From NCBI RefSeq assembly GCF_001545925.1, contig NZ_LMVQ01000223.1:1-60558 (forward strand): a DNA stretch of 60,558 bases, in the 5' to 3' direction. Shown piece by piece: positions 16,697 through 24,798 of this stretch. Below the pieces are notes generated by a model. The model was not told where the DNA came from. It worked only from the letters and a program-made list of their open reading frames with translations, and did no database searches. The first letter of the stretch is position 1. The number at the start of each line of letters is the position of its first letter. Position numbers and translations under genes: made by a program. The DNA comes from Mycobacterium sp. NAZ190054. GTDB taxonomy: Bacteria > Actinomycetota > Actinomycetes > Mycobacteriales > Mycobacteriaceae.

Positions 16697-17575
16697 TCAG
16701 TGCTTGGCCGGATCGAATCTGCGCTTGGTGCGCAGCTGCGGAGGCGTCAGCGTTCTGAGCACCTCGGCGCGCTCGGCCATCGCCGATCCGACATAGTCCG
16801 GCTGGGTCAGCAGATAGAACGCACCCTGGGCGGACTGCTCGAACACCACCTCGGCGGCCTCGACGGGATCCATCGCGGCGGCCTTGATGTCGAGCATGGC
16901 CTCGCGTTGAGCCTCGGCCGCGGCGACATCGGTGCCCGCGGCGCCGGCGTCGACACCGCCTGCGGCCTCGAAGATGTTCGATTTCACCGCTCCCGGCAGT
17001 ACGGCCTGCACCCGGATCAGCTCACCGTGGCCGGCCAGCTCGACCTCCAGACGCAGGCATTCGGTCATTGCCAGCACGGCATGCTTGCTGACGATGTAGG
17101 GCGTCTGCAACGGGACGGCGGCCACCCCGCCGATCGACGACAGATTCCACACCCAGGCCGGAGATGCGGCGGCGATCATTCGGGGCAGAAACGCGCGCAC
17201 ACCGTGAAAGACGCCGCTGACGTTGATGTCCATCACCCGGTTCCAGTTGGCCACCGGGGTGTCCCACAGATAGCCGAACTGTTCGACACCGGCGTTGTTG
17301 ACCAGCAACCGCACCGGGCCGATGTCCCGGTAGACGCGCTCGGCCAGCGCGGCCATCGCGTCGGCGTCCCGCACGTCGCAGACTTCGGCGCAGGCGGTGC
17401 CACCGTCGGCCCGCAGTTCGTCGCGTAGTGCCGCGACAGCCGGACCGTCGACGTCGGTCAACACGACCGTCATGCCGAGCCGGTGGGCGTGCCGGGCCAG
17501 GCCGGCGCCGATACCGGCGCCGGCTCCGGTGATGACCGCGATGCCGCCGCCGAAGGCTTCGCGTGCCCGGCTCAT
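16697..17575 (-). CDS. Short-chain dehydrogenase/reductase (SDR)
   Basis: 292 residues. The cofactor motif is TGAGAGIG near residue 16, with an Asp after strand 2 (VVLTDVDGP) indicating NAD(H) preference. NNAG is present at about 93, and the catalytic Ser and Y-x3-K are in SSIGG and YIVSKHAVLA. The C-terminal extension (residues about 210-292) with DPVEAAEVVFEQSAQGAFYL and a terminal TKRRFDPAKH is typical of an actinobacterial SDR subgroup found in steroid and terpene clusters. It probably oxidises or reduces a hydroxyl/ketone on the substrate. It is coupled by ATGA to the NTF2-like gene upstream and precedes the esterase. Confidence 0.85.
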   Translation of the reverse strand: MSRAREAFGGGIAVITGAGAGIGAGLARHAHRLGMTVVLTDVDGPAVAALRDELRADGGTACAEVCDVRDADAMAALAERVYRDIGPVRLLVNNAGVEQFGYLWDTPVANWNRVMDINVSGVFHGVRAFLPRMIAAASPAWVWNLSSIGGVAAVPLQTPYIVSKHAVLAMTECLRLEVELAGHGELIRVQAVLPGAVKSNIFEAAGGVDAGAAGTDVAAAEAQREAMLDIKAAAMDPVEAAEVVFEQSAQGAFYLLTQPDYVGSAMAERAEVLRTLTPPQLRTKRRFDPAKH

Positions 17576-18057
17576 GCGCCGGTCGCGGTGGCGGACTTCG
17601 CCCGGTACTCCGCGAACGGGATCGAGTCCTCGGCGTCGAGTATCACCGTCATCGAGGTGAACACCAGGCCGCCGTCGGCACGCCGGATGCCGACGTCCAC
17701 CACCCCGGAGGACACGTCGAAGGGCACGTTGTTGGTGACCTGGTTGACGTACAGGTAGAACCGGACGTCGGTGACATCGCCGTCAGTGCCGGTGCGGAAG
17801 ATGTTGGTGGCGTGATGCCGCAGCGGATAAGGGTTCTCGTCACGGTGCTTGCTCAGCCACGCCAACGTCTCGGCACCACCCCGCACCTCGGCGGCGAGAA
17901 GCTCCTCGAACGGGCAGTTGCCGGAGTCGGAGCGGCTCAGGTACTGCATCTCATCGGCGACGTAGCCGGCAAGCACATCGAACCGTCCCTGGTCGTAGTG
18001 GTACCAGAAACCGGCGATGAACTCCTGAATTTCCGGCAGCGTGATCTCGTTGGTCAT
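17572..18057 (-). CDS. NTF2-like (SnoaL-type) protein
   Basis: 161 residues of the NTF2/ketosteroid-isomerase-like cone fold: helices with IQEFIAGFWYHYDQGRFDVL, a middle HHATNIFRTG segment and strand pairs DVRFYLYVNQVTN. Members in catabolic clusters serve as isomerases, dehydratases or small-molecule binders. I see no certain catalytic Asp pair of ketosteroid isomerase. ATG 18057 was chosen because the sequence upstream is Arg/Cys-rich nonsense. It overlaps the SDR start by 4 bases and probably acts on the same intermediate. Confidence 0.75.
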   Translation of the reverse strand: MTNEITLPEIQEFIAGFWYHYDQGRFDVLAGYVADEMQYLSRSDSGNCPFEELLAAEVRGGAETLAWLSKHRDENPYPLRHHATNIFRTGTDGDVTDVRFYLYVNQVTNNVPFDVSSGVVDVGIRRADGGLVFTSMTVILDAEDSIPFAEYRAKSATATGA

Positions 18058-18119
18058 GCTGACGAGTGAACCGCCACGGTGTGCGCAGCGACACACCGCC
18101 GCCCGGTCAGCGGAACACC

Positions 18120-19139
18120 TCAGTCGGCGATCAAACCCCACAACCCGTTCGCGCCGGCAGCCACCGCGCTGCGCGTCACCTGTTCGTCCCAGTGCCGCAC
18201 CGATCCGTACTCCGAACGCCACGCCAGCGCCGCGCGGGTGTACAGGTGCAACCGGTGTTCGACGGTGGTGCCGATCGCGCCGAACGCCTGATGGGAGTTG
18301 CGGACCACCACCGATGCCGCATGCCCGGTGCAGGATCGTGCGACGGCTACCAGGAAGTCGAGATCCGGTGCCGACCAGTCTTTGTCGACGGCCGCGGACA
18401 ACGCGGCCTCGGTGGCCGCGCGCGCCAGCGCCGTCTCGGCGGCGATGTCGGCCACCAGGTGCTGGACCGCCTGGAACTTCGCCAGGGGACGGCCGAACTG
18501 GATTCGCGAGGTGGTGTGCTCGACGACGAGGTCGACGATGACGTCCAGTGCGGCGCAGACCTGGATCGAGCGCACCAGCGCCGACCTGCGATGCAACTGC
18601 GACACCAGCGCGGTGTCCACGGCGACCGCACGTGGCCCCAGTGCGGCGAGGTCCGCCGAAACGGTATCGCGAGGCTCACCGATCATGTTGGTGCCAGGCG
18701 TGATTCGCAGGCCGGTTGCGGCTGCGTCGACGAGGTGAGCCCTGTCGCCGTCGGTCCAGACGACCACCACCCGATCGGCGGTGGAGGCCCACGGAACGGC
18801 GGTGGCGGTGCCGGATTCGTCGAGCACGCACACCGTGCGCGCGGTGCTGTCGACCGGACATCCGGCTGCCTCGAGCAGCCAGCAAGCCAGGAGATCGTGT
18901 TCGGGCAGCGGTAGCCGTACGGCATGCCTGACCGAAGCAGCGATCAGTGCGGCGGCCTCGGGCCAACCGGCCCCACTGCCGCCGCCTGCCGGTGTACCGG
19001 TCAGGCGCACCAGGCCCAATCCGTCGAGTTTGTCCCACAATTCGGGATCCCGGGTGGCCGTGCCGGTGGGTGGACGGTTCCCGCGGTGCGCGGCCAGGAC
19101 GCCGTCCATCATCTCGATCAGCTCGCGGTCGACGGTCAC
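18120..19139 (-). CDS. Acyl-CoA dehydrogenase, second (degenerate-type) subunit
   Basis: 339 residues, shorter than usual. It has the ACAD C-terminal helical domain (SALVRSIQVCAALDVIVDLV, TSRIQFGRPLAKFQAVQHLV) and an HQAFGAIGTTVEHRLHLYTR end, but a poor N-terminal half. Steroid side-chain acyl-CoA dehydrogenases of actinobacteria are alpha2beta2 heterotetramers encoded by adjacent fadE genes, one subunit holding the active site and the other completing FAD binding. The GTGA overlap with the upstream fadE supports such a pair. The RxQFGRPLxxFQ motif that contacts FAD is present. Which subunit carries the catalytic Glu was not resolved. Confidence 0.82.
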   Translation of the reverse strand: MTVDRELIEMMDGVLAAHRGNRPPTGTATRDPELWDKLDGLGLVRLTGTPAGGGSGAGWPEAAALIAASVRHAVRLPLPEHDLLACWLLEAAGCPVDSTARTVCVLDESGTATAVPWASTADRVVVVWTDGDRAHLVDAAATGLRITPGTNMIGEPRDTVSADLAALGPRAVAVDTALVSQLHRRSALVRSIQVCAALDVIVDLVVEHTTSRIQFGRPLAKFQAVQHLVADIAAETALARAATEAALSAAVDKDWSAPDLDFLVAVARSCTGHAASVVVRNSHQAFGAIGTTVEHRLHLYTRAALAWRSEYGSVRHWDEQVTRSAVAAGANGLWGLIAD

Positions 19140-20287
19140 CGAAGCCCCAGTCCCCGCGCGACGACACCGCGCAGCACCTCGGTCGTGCCCCCGCGCAAGG
19201 TGAAGCCGGGCCGTTGATCCACCGCGGTCGTGATCAGAGACCGCAACGCCGGATCGATGGCGGTCTCGTCGCCGGTGTGCAGATCGGCGAAGTCCGCGAT
19301 GTCGCCTTCGGTGCTGGTGCCGAGCAGTTTGACCACCGCTGCGGGCACATCGGCGGGTTCCCGGCGTTCCAGCGCTCCGGCCACGGCGGTCGACATGTGA
19401 TGCAGGCCTGCGACTCTGGCGACCAGTCGGCCCAGGCCGGCGTCGTAGGAGGTCCGGTGCTGGGCCATGCTCTCGGCGGTCGCGGCCAGTAGCGTGAATG
19501 TGGACAGCAGCCGTTCGGGACCACTGCGCTCGAAACTGAGCTCCGAGGTCACCTGCCGCCAGCCCTGACCGATCTGCCCGAACACCATGTCGTCGGCGAC
19601 GAACGCGTCGTCGAGGATCACCTCGTTGAAGTGGTGGCTGCCGTTCATCGACACGATGGGCCGGACCTCGACGCCGGGTCCGTCGAACCTCACGATGAAC
19701 TGGCTCAGACCGTCGTGTCGGTGCGCCGGGTCCACAGGTGCGGTGCGGGCCAGCACGATGAACGCGTGTGCGTGGTGTGCTCCGGAGGTCCACACCTTGG
19801 TGCCGGTCAGTGACCACCCACCCTCGACCCGGGTGGCGCGAGTGCGCACACTGGCCAGGTCCGAACCGGAATCGGGTTCACTCATCCCGATACCGAAAAA
19901 GCAACGACCGGACGCGATCCCGGGCAGAAACTCCCGCTTCTGGGCTTCGGTGCCGTCCTTGAGCAGAGCAGGCACGATCTGGCGGTCGGCGATCCAGTGC
20001 GCGGCCACCGGCGCCCCGGCCGCGAGGAGCTCCTCGGTCACCACGAACCGCTCGATGTGTGAACGGCCTCGACCGCCGTACTCCTCGGGAATCGTCATCC
20101 CGAGGTAGCCCCGCTCGGCCAACGCGGCGGTGAAGTCCTCGTCCCAGCCGCACAGCCACGCGTCGACCGACGGGGTGAACCTCCCCGCCGCCCGTTGTTC
20201 TGCCAGAAAGGCCCGAACCTCGGTGCGCAGCGCGGCGGTGTCGCCGTGGCGGACGCCTGCCTGGGGAACCAGCCGGGCGCCGGCCAT
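19136..20287 (-). CDS. Acyl-CoA dehydrogenase, first subunit
   Basis: 383 residues with the standard ACAD layout: an N-terminal helical domain with MTIPEEYGGRGRSHIERFVV, a central beta domain with GIGMSEPDSGSDLASVRTRA (FAD and substrate contacts) and TGTKVWTSGAHHAHAFIVLA, and a C-terminal helical domain ending RGGTTEVLRGVVARGLGLR. The last motif is typical of FadE partners in steroid side-chain degradation. ATG 20287 overlaps the stop of a tiny upstream reading frame (TGATG). A longer in-frame start at 20392 would add 35 Arg-rich residues that do not look like protein. It acts with the following gene as an alpha2beta2 dehydrogenase. Confidence 0.85.
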   Translation of the reverse strand: MAGARLVPQAGVRHGDTAALRTEVRAFLAEQRAAGRFTPSVDAWLCGWDEDFTAALAERGYLGMTIPEEYGGRGRSHIERFVVTEELLAAGAPVAAHWIADRQIVPALLKDGTEAQKREFLPGIASGRCFFGIGMSEPDSGSDLASVRTRATRVEGGWSLTGTKVWTSGAHHAHAFIVLARTAPVDPAHRHDGLSQFIVRFDGPGVEVRPIVSMNGSHHFNEVILDDAFVADDMVFGQIGQGWRQVTSELSFERSGPERLLSTFTLLAATAESMAQHRTSYDAGLGRLVARVAGLHHMSTAVAGALERREPADVPAAVVKLLGTSTEGDIADFADLHTGDETAIDPALRSLITTAVDQRPGFTLRGGTTEVLRGVVARGLGLR

Positions 20288-20385
20288 CAGGTGGTCCGCC
20301 ACCGGCTGACCAGTGCCCATACCAGTGCGGTGGCGGCATCGACGGCACCGTCGGTAGTGACGATCTGCGGACTCGGGCTGTCCAT
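20287..20385 (-). CDS. Possible 32-residue leader ORF coupled to fadE
   Basis: ATG 20385 opens a 32-codon frame (MDSPSPQIVTTDGAVDAATA and so on, ending VSRWRTT) whose TGA overlaps the ATG of the acyl-CoA dehydrogenase. A purine-rich GAGAAGCGAGAG stretch lies about 8-20 bases upstream. Composition is protein-like (an Ala/Val/Trp helix), unlike the alternative frame. It may be a short conserved peptide, a translational-coupling leader or a remnant of a lost gene. It is not a recognised family. Confidence 0.4.
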   Translation of the reverse strand: MDSPSPQIVTTDGAVDAATALVWALVSRWRTT

Positions 20386-20421
20386 GGGTCATCTCTCGCT
20401 TCTCGGGGGTTCGGGTGGCGG

Positions 20422-21843
20422 TCACGGCAACTGCAGGGACTTCACCTGCAGATACTCCTCGAAGCCGTAGCGCCCGAGTTCGCGGCCGATGCCGGACTTC
20501 TTGTAACCGCCGAACGGCGCCGCCGGGTTGTACTTTCCGCCGTTGATGTCGAGCTGGCCGGTCTGCACCCCGCGCGCGAACGCGATCGCCGTGTCGTCGT
20601 CGGCGGCCCACACGGCGCCGGACAGGCCGTACGGTGTGCCGTTGGCGATCGCCAGCGCGTCTTCGGTGTCGCGGTAGGGGATGACGGCCAGCACGGGACC
20701 GAAGACCTCCTCCTGACCCAATTCCGAGTCGGGGTCGACATCGACGAACACCGTAGGTGCCACGAAATAACCGGTGTCGGCGATCTTCTCGGCGCCGCCG
20801 GTCAATAACCGGGCACCGTCGCGCTGGGCACGCTCGATGAAGCCCAGCACGGTCCGGTACTGAGCTTCGGACGCCGACGGGCCGATCCGGGTGCCGGGAT
20901 CCCACGGGTCGCCGACGGTGTACTTCGACACTGCGGCCTCGACCAGGTCGAGTGCCTCGCCGTAGCGTGCCTGCGGTACCAGCATGCGGGTCCAGGCCAT
21001 ACAGGTCTGCCCGCCGTTGAGGAACGCGTTGCCGACGCCGACCTTCACCGCACTGGCCAGGTCGGCGCCCTCGAGAATCACGTTGGCGGACTTGCCGCCC
21101 AGCTCGAGCGCCACTTTCTTGACGGTCCGGCCGGCCAGCTCGCCCACCCGGCTGCCGACACCGGTCGAGCCGGTGAAGGACACGAAGTCGACGTCGGGAT
21201 GGGCCGCCATCCGTTCACCGATCACCCGTCCGGGTCCCGACACGAGATTCACCACACCCGGCGGCAGTCCCGCCTCGGCGAGGGCGTCGACGAACTCGAA
21301 CACCGACAGCGGAGCTTCGTTGCTCGGTTTGAGTACGACCGTGCATCCCGCGGCGATCGCCGGGATGACCTTGGCGACCACCTGGTACAGCGGATAGTTC
21401 CACGGGGTGATCGCCGCGACAACCCCGTACGGTTCGCGGACGACGAGAGAGTTTCCGATGCGCTCCTCGAACTCGAAACACGCCACCGCATCTGCGACGG
21501 CGCGTGCCACCGCCAGCGGCACCTGGGTCTGGACGGACTGCGCGATGCGGATGGGGGCGCCCATCTCGCTGGTGATGGTCTCGGCGATACCGGGCAGACG
21601 CTTCTCCATCGCGGTGATCACCGCGTCGAGTCGGTCGCGGCGCTCCGCGACGCCGATCAGCGGGTCGAACGCCCGCCGGGCCGCGGCGACCGCGGCGTCC
21701 ACGTCGGCCTCCGATCCGCCGGGCACCGAGCCCAGCACCTGTTCGGTGGCGGGGTTGATCACCTCGATGACGTCGGTGCCGGCGGGGGTGACCCATTCGC
21801 CGCCGATGAAGAGTTCGGTGCGGCGGTAATCGTGGTTGCTCAT
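20422..21843 (-). CDS. NAD(P)-dependent aldehyde dehydrogenase
   Basis: 473 residues, the normal ALDH length. Motifs: TPWNYP near 147, the catalytic Glu E247 in LELGGK, the FTGSTGVG cofactor loop near 223 and the nucleophile C281 in GGQTCMAW, then EEVFGPVLAVIPY. It would oxidise an aldehyde produced during side-chain or lactone cleavage to an acid for CoA activation. ATG 21843 begins MSNHDYRRTELFIGGEWVTP, the usual ALDH beginning. It lies 19 bases downstream of the alcohol dehydrogenase gene and upstream of the fadE pair, in one minus-strand operon. Confidence 0.9.
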   Translation of the reverse strand: MSNHDYRRTELFIGGEWVTPAGTDVIEVINPATEQVLGSVPGGSEADVDAAVAAARRAFDPLIGVAERRDRLDAVITAMEKRLPGIAETITSEMGAPIRIAQSVQTQVPLAVARAVADAVACFEFEERIGNSLVVREPYGVVAAITPWNYPLYQVVAKVIPAIAAGCTVVLKPSNEAPLSVFEFVDALAEAGLPPGVVNLVSGPGRVIGERMAAHPDVDFVSFTGSTGVGSRVGELAGRTVKKVALELGGKSANVILEGADLASAVKVGVGNAFLNGGQTCMAWTRMLVPQARYGEALDLVEAAVSKYTVGDPWDPGTRIGPSASEAQYRTVLGFIERAQRDGARLLTGGAEKIADTGYFVAPTVFVDVDPDSELGQEEVFGPVLAVIPYRDTEDALAIANGTPYGLSGAVWAADDDTAIAFARGVQTGQLDINGGKYNPAAPFGGYKKSGIGRELGRYGFEEYLQVKSLQLP

Positions 21844-21862
21844 GGCGCTTTCCGTCGGTGGG

Positions 21863-22978
21863 TCAGGGAACGATGCTGGCGCGGACGTCACGCTTGTCCG
21901 CCGCGGCGGCGAACGCGGCGTTGATGTCGTCCAGTGGGTAGCGGGCTGCCGCGAGCCGGTCGAACGGCAGAGTGTGCTGGTACTGCTCAAGGAAGGTCAG
22001 CGCGCGGGACAGCACCGACGGTTCGTAGAGCGACACGCCGACGATGGTCTTGTTGGCGAAAACAAACCGCGACGGGTCGAATTCGAAGGTCTTGCCGATG
22101 TTGATGTTTCCGATCTCGACGTAGCGGCCGAACTGGCCGAGCAGCTTGAGGCCCTCGTCGATCGCCGATGGATGGCCGACGACCTCGACCACGACGTCGG
22201 CGCCCTGCCCGTCGGTGAGGTTCCGGACGATCCTGGCGCGGTCTCTGTCGGTGGTCTCGGTGATGTCGATGACGGCGTCGGCGCCGAACGCGGTGGCCAA
22301 CTCCAGCCGTTCCGGTACACCGTCGATCGCGATGACCGTGGCTGCGCCCCGGGCCTTGGCCACCGCGACGGCGTAAAGCCCCAAGGCGCCGGCACCCTGC
22401 ACCACGACGCTCTCACCGAGCTGCTGGTCCACACGTTCCAGCCCGTACATGACCTGGGACAGAGCGCAGTTCGCGCCTGCCGCGATCTCGTCGGACACCG
22501 CATCGGGAACGGTGTAGACCACCGCGCCGGCCGGCAGCACGAAGTAATCGGCGTAACCACCGACGAAGTACGGGGGCTCGTCGGCGCGGCCGAGCATGGC
22601 CATCTTCAGATTCAGGCACGCGTTACGCCGCCCGGACAGACAGTTGCGGCAGGTGTGGCAACAGAAGAAGTACGGGAAGACCACCCGCGTTCCCGGGCTC
22701 AGCGGCGCTCCGTTGGAGTCGGCGCGCACACCGTCACCGACGGCGTCGACCACACCGACCATCTCGTGGCCCAGCACGGTGGGCAGCTGTCCGCCCAGAC
22801 CCCGGGTGGCGAAGGTGCCGTGCCAGGCGTGGACGTCGGAGCCGCAGATGTTCGCGCGCGTGACCTTGATCAGGATCTCGCCCGGGCCGATGCCGGGCAG
22901 CGTGACCGTCTCGATCGCGAACGGTTTGCCCGGCTCGTCGAAGCGGGCGATCCGGCCCTTGAACGGAGCATGACTCAC
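21863..22978 (-). CDS. Zinc-dependent alcohol dehydrogenase (MDR family)
   Basis: 371 residues of the medium-chain dehydrogenase family. The catalytic zinc site has ANICGSDVHAWHG and LGHEMVG. The structural zinc lobe reads FFCCHTCRNCLSGRRNAC with four Cys. The Rossmann part has VVVQGAGALGLYAVAVAKAR with an acidic residue after strand 2 (AIDGVPE) favouring NAD. The start is GTG 22978, since sequence further upstream is not protein-like. Together with the aldehyde dehydrogenase it would convert an alcohol to an acid. The first gene of the operon may instead be the ligase gene 133 bases upstream. Confidence 0.88.
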   Translation of the reverse strand: MSHAPFKGRIARFDEPGKPFAIETVTLPGIGPGEILIKVTRANICGSDVHAWHGTFATRGLGGQLPTVLGHEMVGVVDAVGDGVRADSNGAPLSPGTRVVFPYFFCCHTCRNCLSGRRNACLNLKMAMLGRADEPPYFVGGYADYFVLPAGAVVYTVPDAVSDEIAAGANCALSQVMYGLERVDQQLGESVVVQGAGALGLYAVAVAKARGAATVIAIDGVPERLELATAFGADAVIDITETTDRDRARIVRNLTDGQGADVVVEVVGHPSAIDEGLKLLGQFGRYVEIGNINIGKTFEFDPSRFVFANKTIVGVSLYEPSVLSRALTFLEQYQHTLPFDRLAAARYPLDDINAAFAAAADKRDVRASIVP

Positions 22979-23111
22979 GGTTTGAAATCCTCTCGCCACC
23001 AATGGGTTCGCCGCACGGTCGGCGGACGCGCCGGGCGAAGGTAACGGTGTCCGGGTGGTGTGGGGTACGGACTTCCCACCCAGTGGTCTCATCGGGCGCC
23101 ACGCCCGGTGG

Positions 23112-24680
23112 TCAGTGCGTGCTGAACCGTTCGCGCAGCACGCGCTTGAGCAGCTTGCCGCTCGGGTTCTTGGGCAGCGAGTCGACGAAGAACACCTGCT
23201 TGGGCGTCTTGAAACCGGCGAGGTGGGTGCGGCAGTGGCTCATCAGTTCGTCTTCGGTGAGCTGCGTGCCGTCACGTAGCACGACCGCGGCCACAACCGC
23301 CTCGACCCAGACCGGGTGCGGTACGCCGAACACCGCGACCTCCTCGACGGCCGGGTGGCTATACACGGCTTCCTCGACCTCACGGCTGGCGACGTTCTCG
23401 CCGCCGGTCTTGATCATGTCCTTCTTGCGGTCGACCACATGGAGCAGACCGTGCTGGTCGTAGTAGCCGAGATCACCGGAATGGAACCAACCGCCGCGGA
23501 ACGCCTCGGCGGTCTTGGCGTCGTCATCGAGGTAGCCCAGCATCAGATGTGGGCTGCGGTGCGCGATCTCGCCCACCACGCCGGTCCCGACCGCCTCATT
23601 GTCGTCGTCGAGAATGGCCGTCTCCACGTTGATCACCGGCCGCCCCGCCGAGCCGGCGTGGGCGTCTTGTTCGTCAGGACCCAGCGCCGAGGCCAGTGGC
23701 GCCATCTCCGTCTGGCCGTAGAAGTTCCACAATCGCAGGTGCGGCAACCGTTCCCGCATCTCAGCCAGGATCTCGGTGGGCATCGCCGAGGCCCCGTAGT
23801 ACCCCTTGCGCAGGCTGGACAGGTCCACCTCGTCGAACACGGGGGAGCGCAGCAGTGAGATCCACACCGTGGGCGGGGCGAAATAGTTTGTCACGCCGAA
23901 GCGTTCGATGCCGCGCAACACCGCCTCGGGTTCGGGGCGCGGCAGGATGATGCTGGTGGCGCCGAGATAGATGTCGGTGATCAGGAAGTTGTCGAGCTGC
24001 GCGCAGTGATAGAGCGGCAGCGAGTGGATCTCGATGTCGGTGCCCTCCATGGACCCGGCGATGATCGAGCTGATGTAGTTGCCCATCAGGCTGCGGCTGG
24101 AGTGCATGGCGCCCTTGGGATGCGACTCGGTTCCGCTGGTGTACATCAGCCGGATCAGCTGGTCGTCGTCGATGTGGGGGCCCGGCGCGACCGAATCGGT
24201 CTGCATCCACTGTGCGAAGTCGTCCCAGCCCGCCGGCAGGGCCTGTCCGGGAGCCACGATCGCGGCCGCGGTGCGGACGTTCCCGCCGAGCCGCATCGCC
24301 TCCTCGGCTGTCGGCACCAGGTCTGCTTCGACGAGAAAACCGGTGGCCCGGCTGTGGCCGAGGATGAACGAGATCTCCTCGGCGGTCAGCATGAAGTTGA
24401 CCGGGACGAGAACCACTCCGGCCCTCGCGGTGGCGAACGCCAGCACCGCGTACTGCCAGCAGTTATGGGCGAGCAGGGCAAGCCGGTCACCGACCACGAA
24501 GCCGTGGTCCGCCAGCGCCGCGGCGGCGCGGTCGACCAGCTGCTCGAAGTCTGCGAAGGACAGGCTGACGTCCCCGTCCACGATCGCGAGCTTCTCCGGG
24601 TGCTTGCGCGCCGACCGGCGCGGAATGTCCCCGAGCGCGTGGCTGCGCGCGGAGGCCGGCACGCCGTGCAGATCCTGCAT
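23112..24680 (-). CDS. AMP-dependent acyl-CoA synthetase (FadD-like)
   Basis: 522 residues of the ANL superfamily. The P-loop-like A3 motif reads YTSGTESHPKGAM, a variant where the usual TTG is TES. YGQTEMAPL (A5), GWFHSGDLGYYD (A7), VVDRKKDMIKTGGENVASRE (A8) and the C-terminal Lys in NPSGKLLKRVL are present. It activates a carboxylic acid with CoA, feeding the fadE pair. Initiation at ATG 24680; GTG 24689 is also possible. It is divergent from the BVMO gene with a 118-base spacer. Substrate not predictable, but context favours a steroid side-chain or ring-cleavage acid. Confidence 0.88.
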   Translation of the reverse strand: MQDLHGVPASARSHALGDIPRRSARKHPEKLAIVDGDVSLSFADFEQLVDRAAAALADHGFVVGDRLALLAHNCWQYAVLAFATARAGVVLVPVNFMLTAEEISFILGHSRATGFLVEADLVPTAEEAMRLGGNVRTAAAIVAPGQALPAGWDDFAQWMQTDSVAPGPHIDDDQLIRLMYTSGTESHPKGAMHSSRSLMGNYISSIIAGSMEGTDIEIHSLPLYHCAQLDNFLITDIYLGATSIILPRPEPEAVLRGIERFGVTNYFAPPTVWISLLRSPVFDEVDLSSLRKGYYGASAMPTEILAEMRERLPHLRLWNFYGQTEMAPLASALGPDEQDAHAGSAGRPVINVETAILDDDNEAVGTGVVGEIAHRSPHLMLGYLDDDAKTAEAFRGGWFHSGDLGYYDQHGLLHVVDRKKDMIKTGGENVASREVEEAVYSHPAVEEVAVFGVPHPVWVEAVVAAVVLRDGTQLTEDELMSHCRTHLAGFKTPKQVFFVDSLPKNPSGKLLKRVLRERFSTH

Positions 24681-24798
24681 GTCCGCGACTGTAGGCCCAG
24701 CAGCACTGTGGGGATCGAGCGGCGTCCCGCTGAGTAGAAAGGCCACCGACCGGGCCCTGCCGGTGATCCCATACTCGACCCGGCAGCGAGGAGGATCG

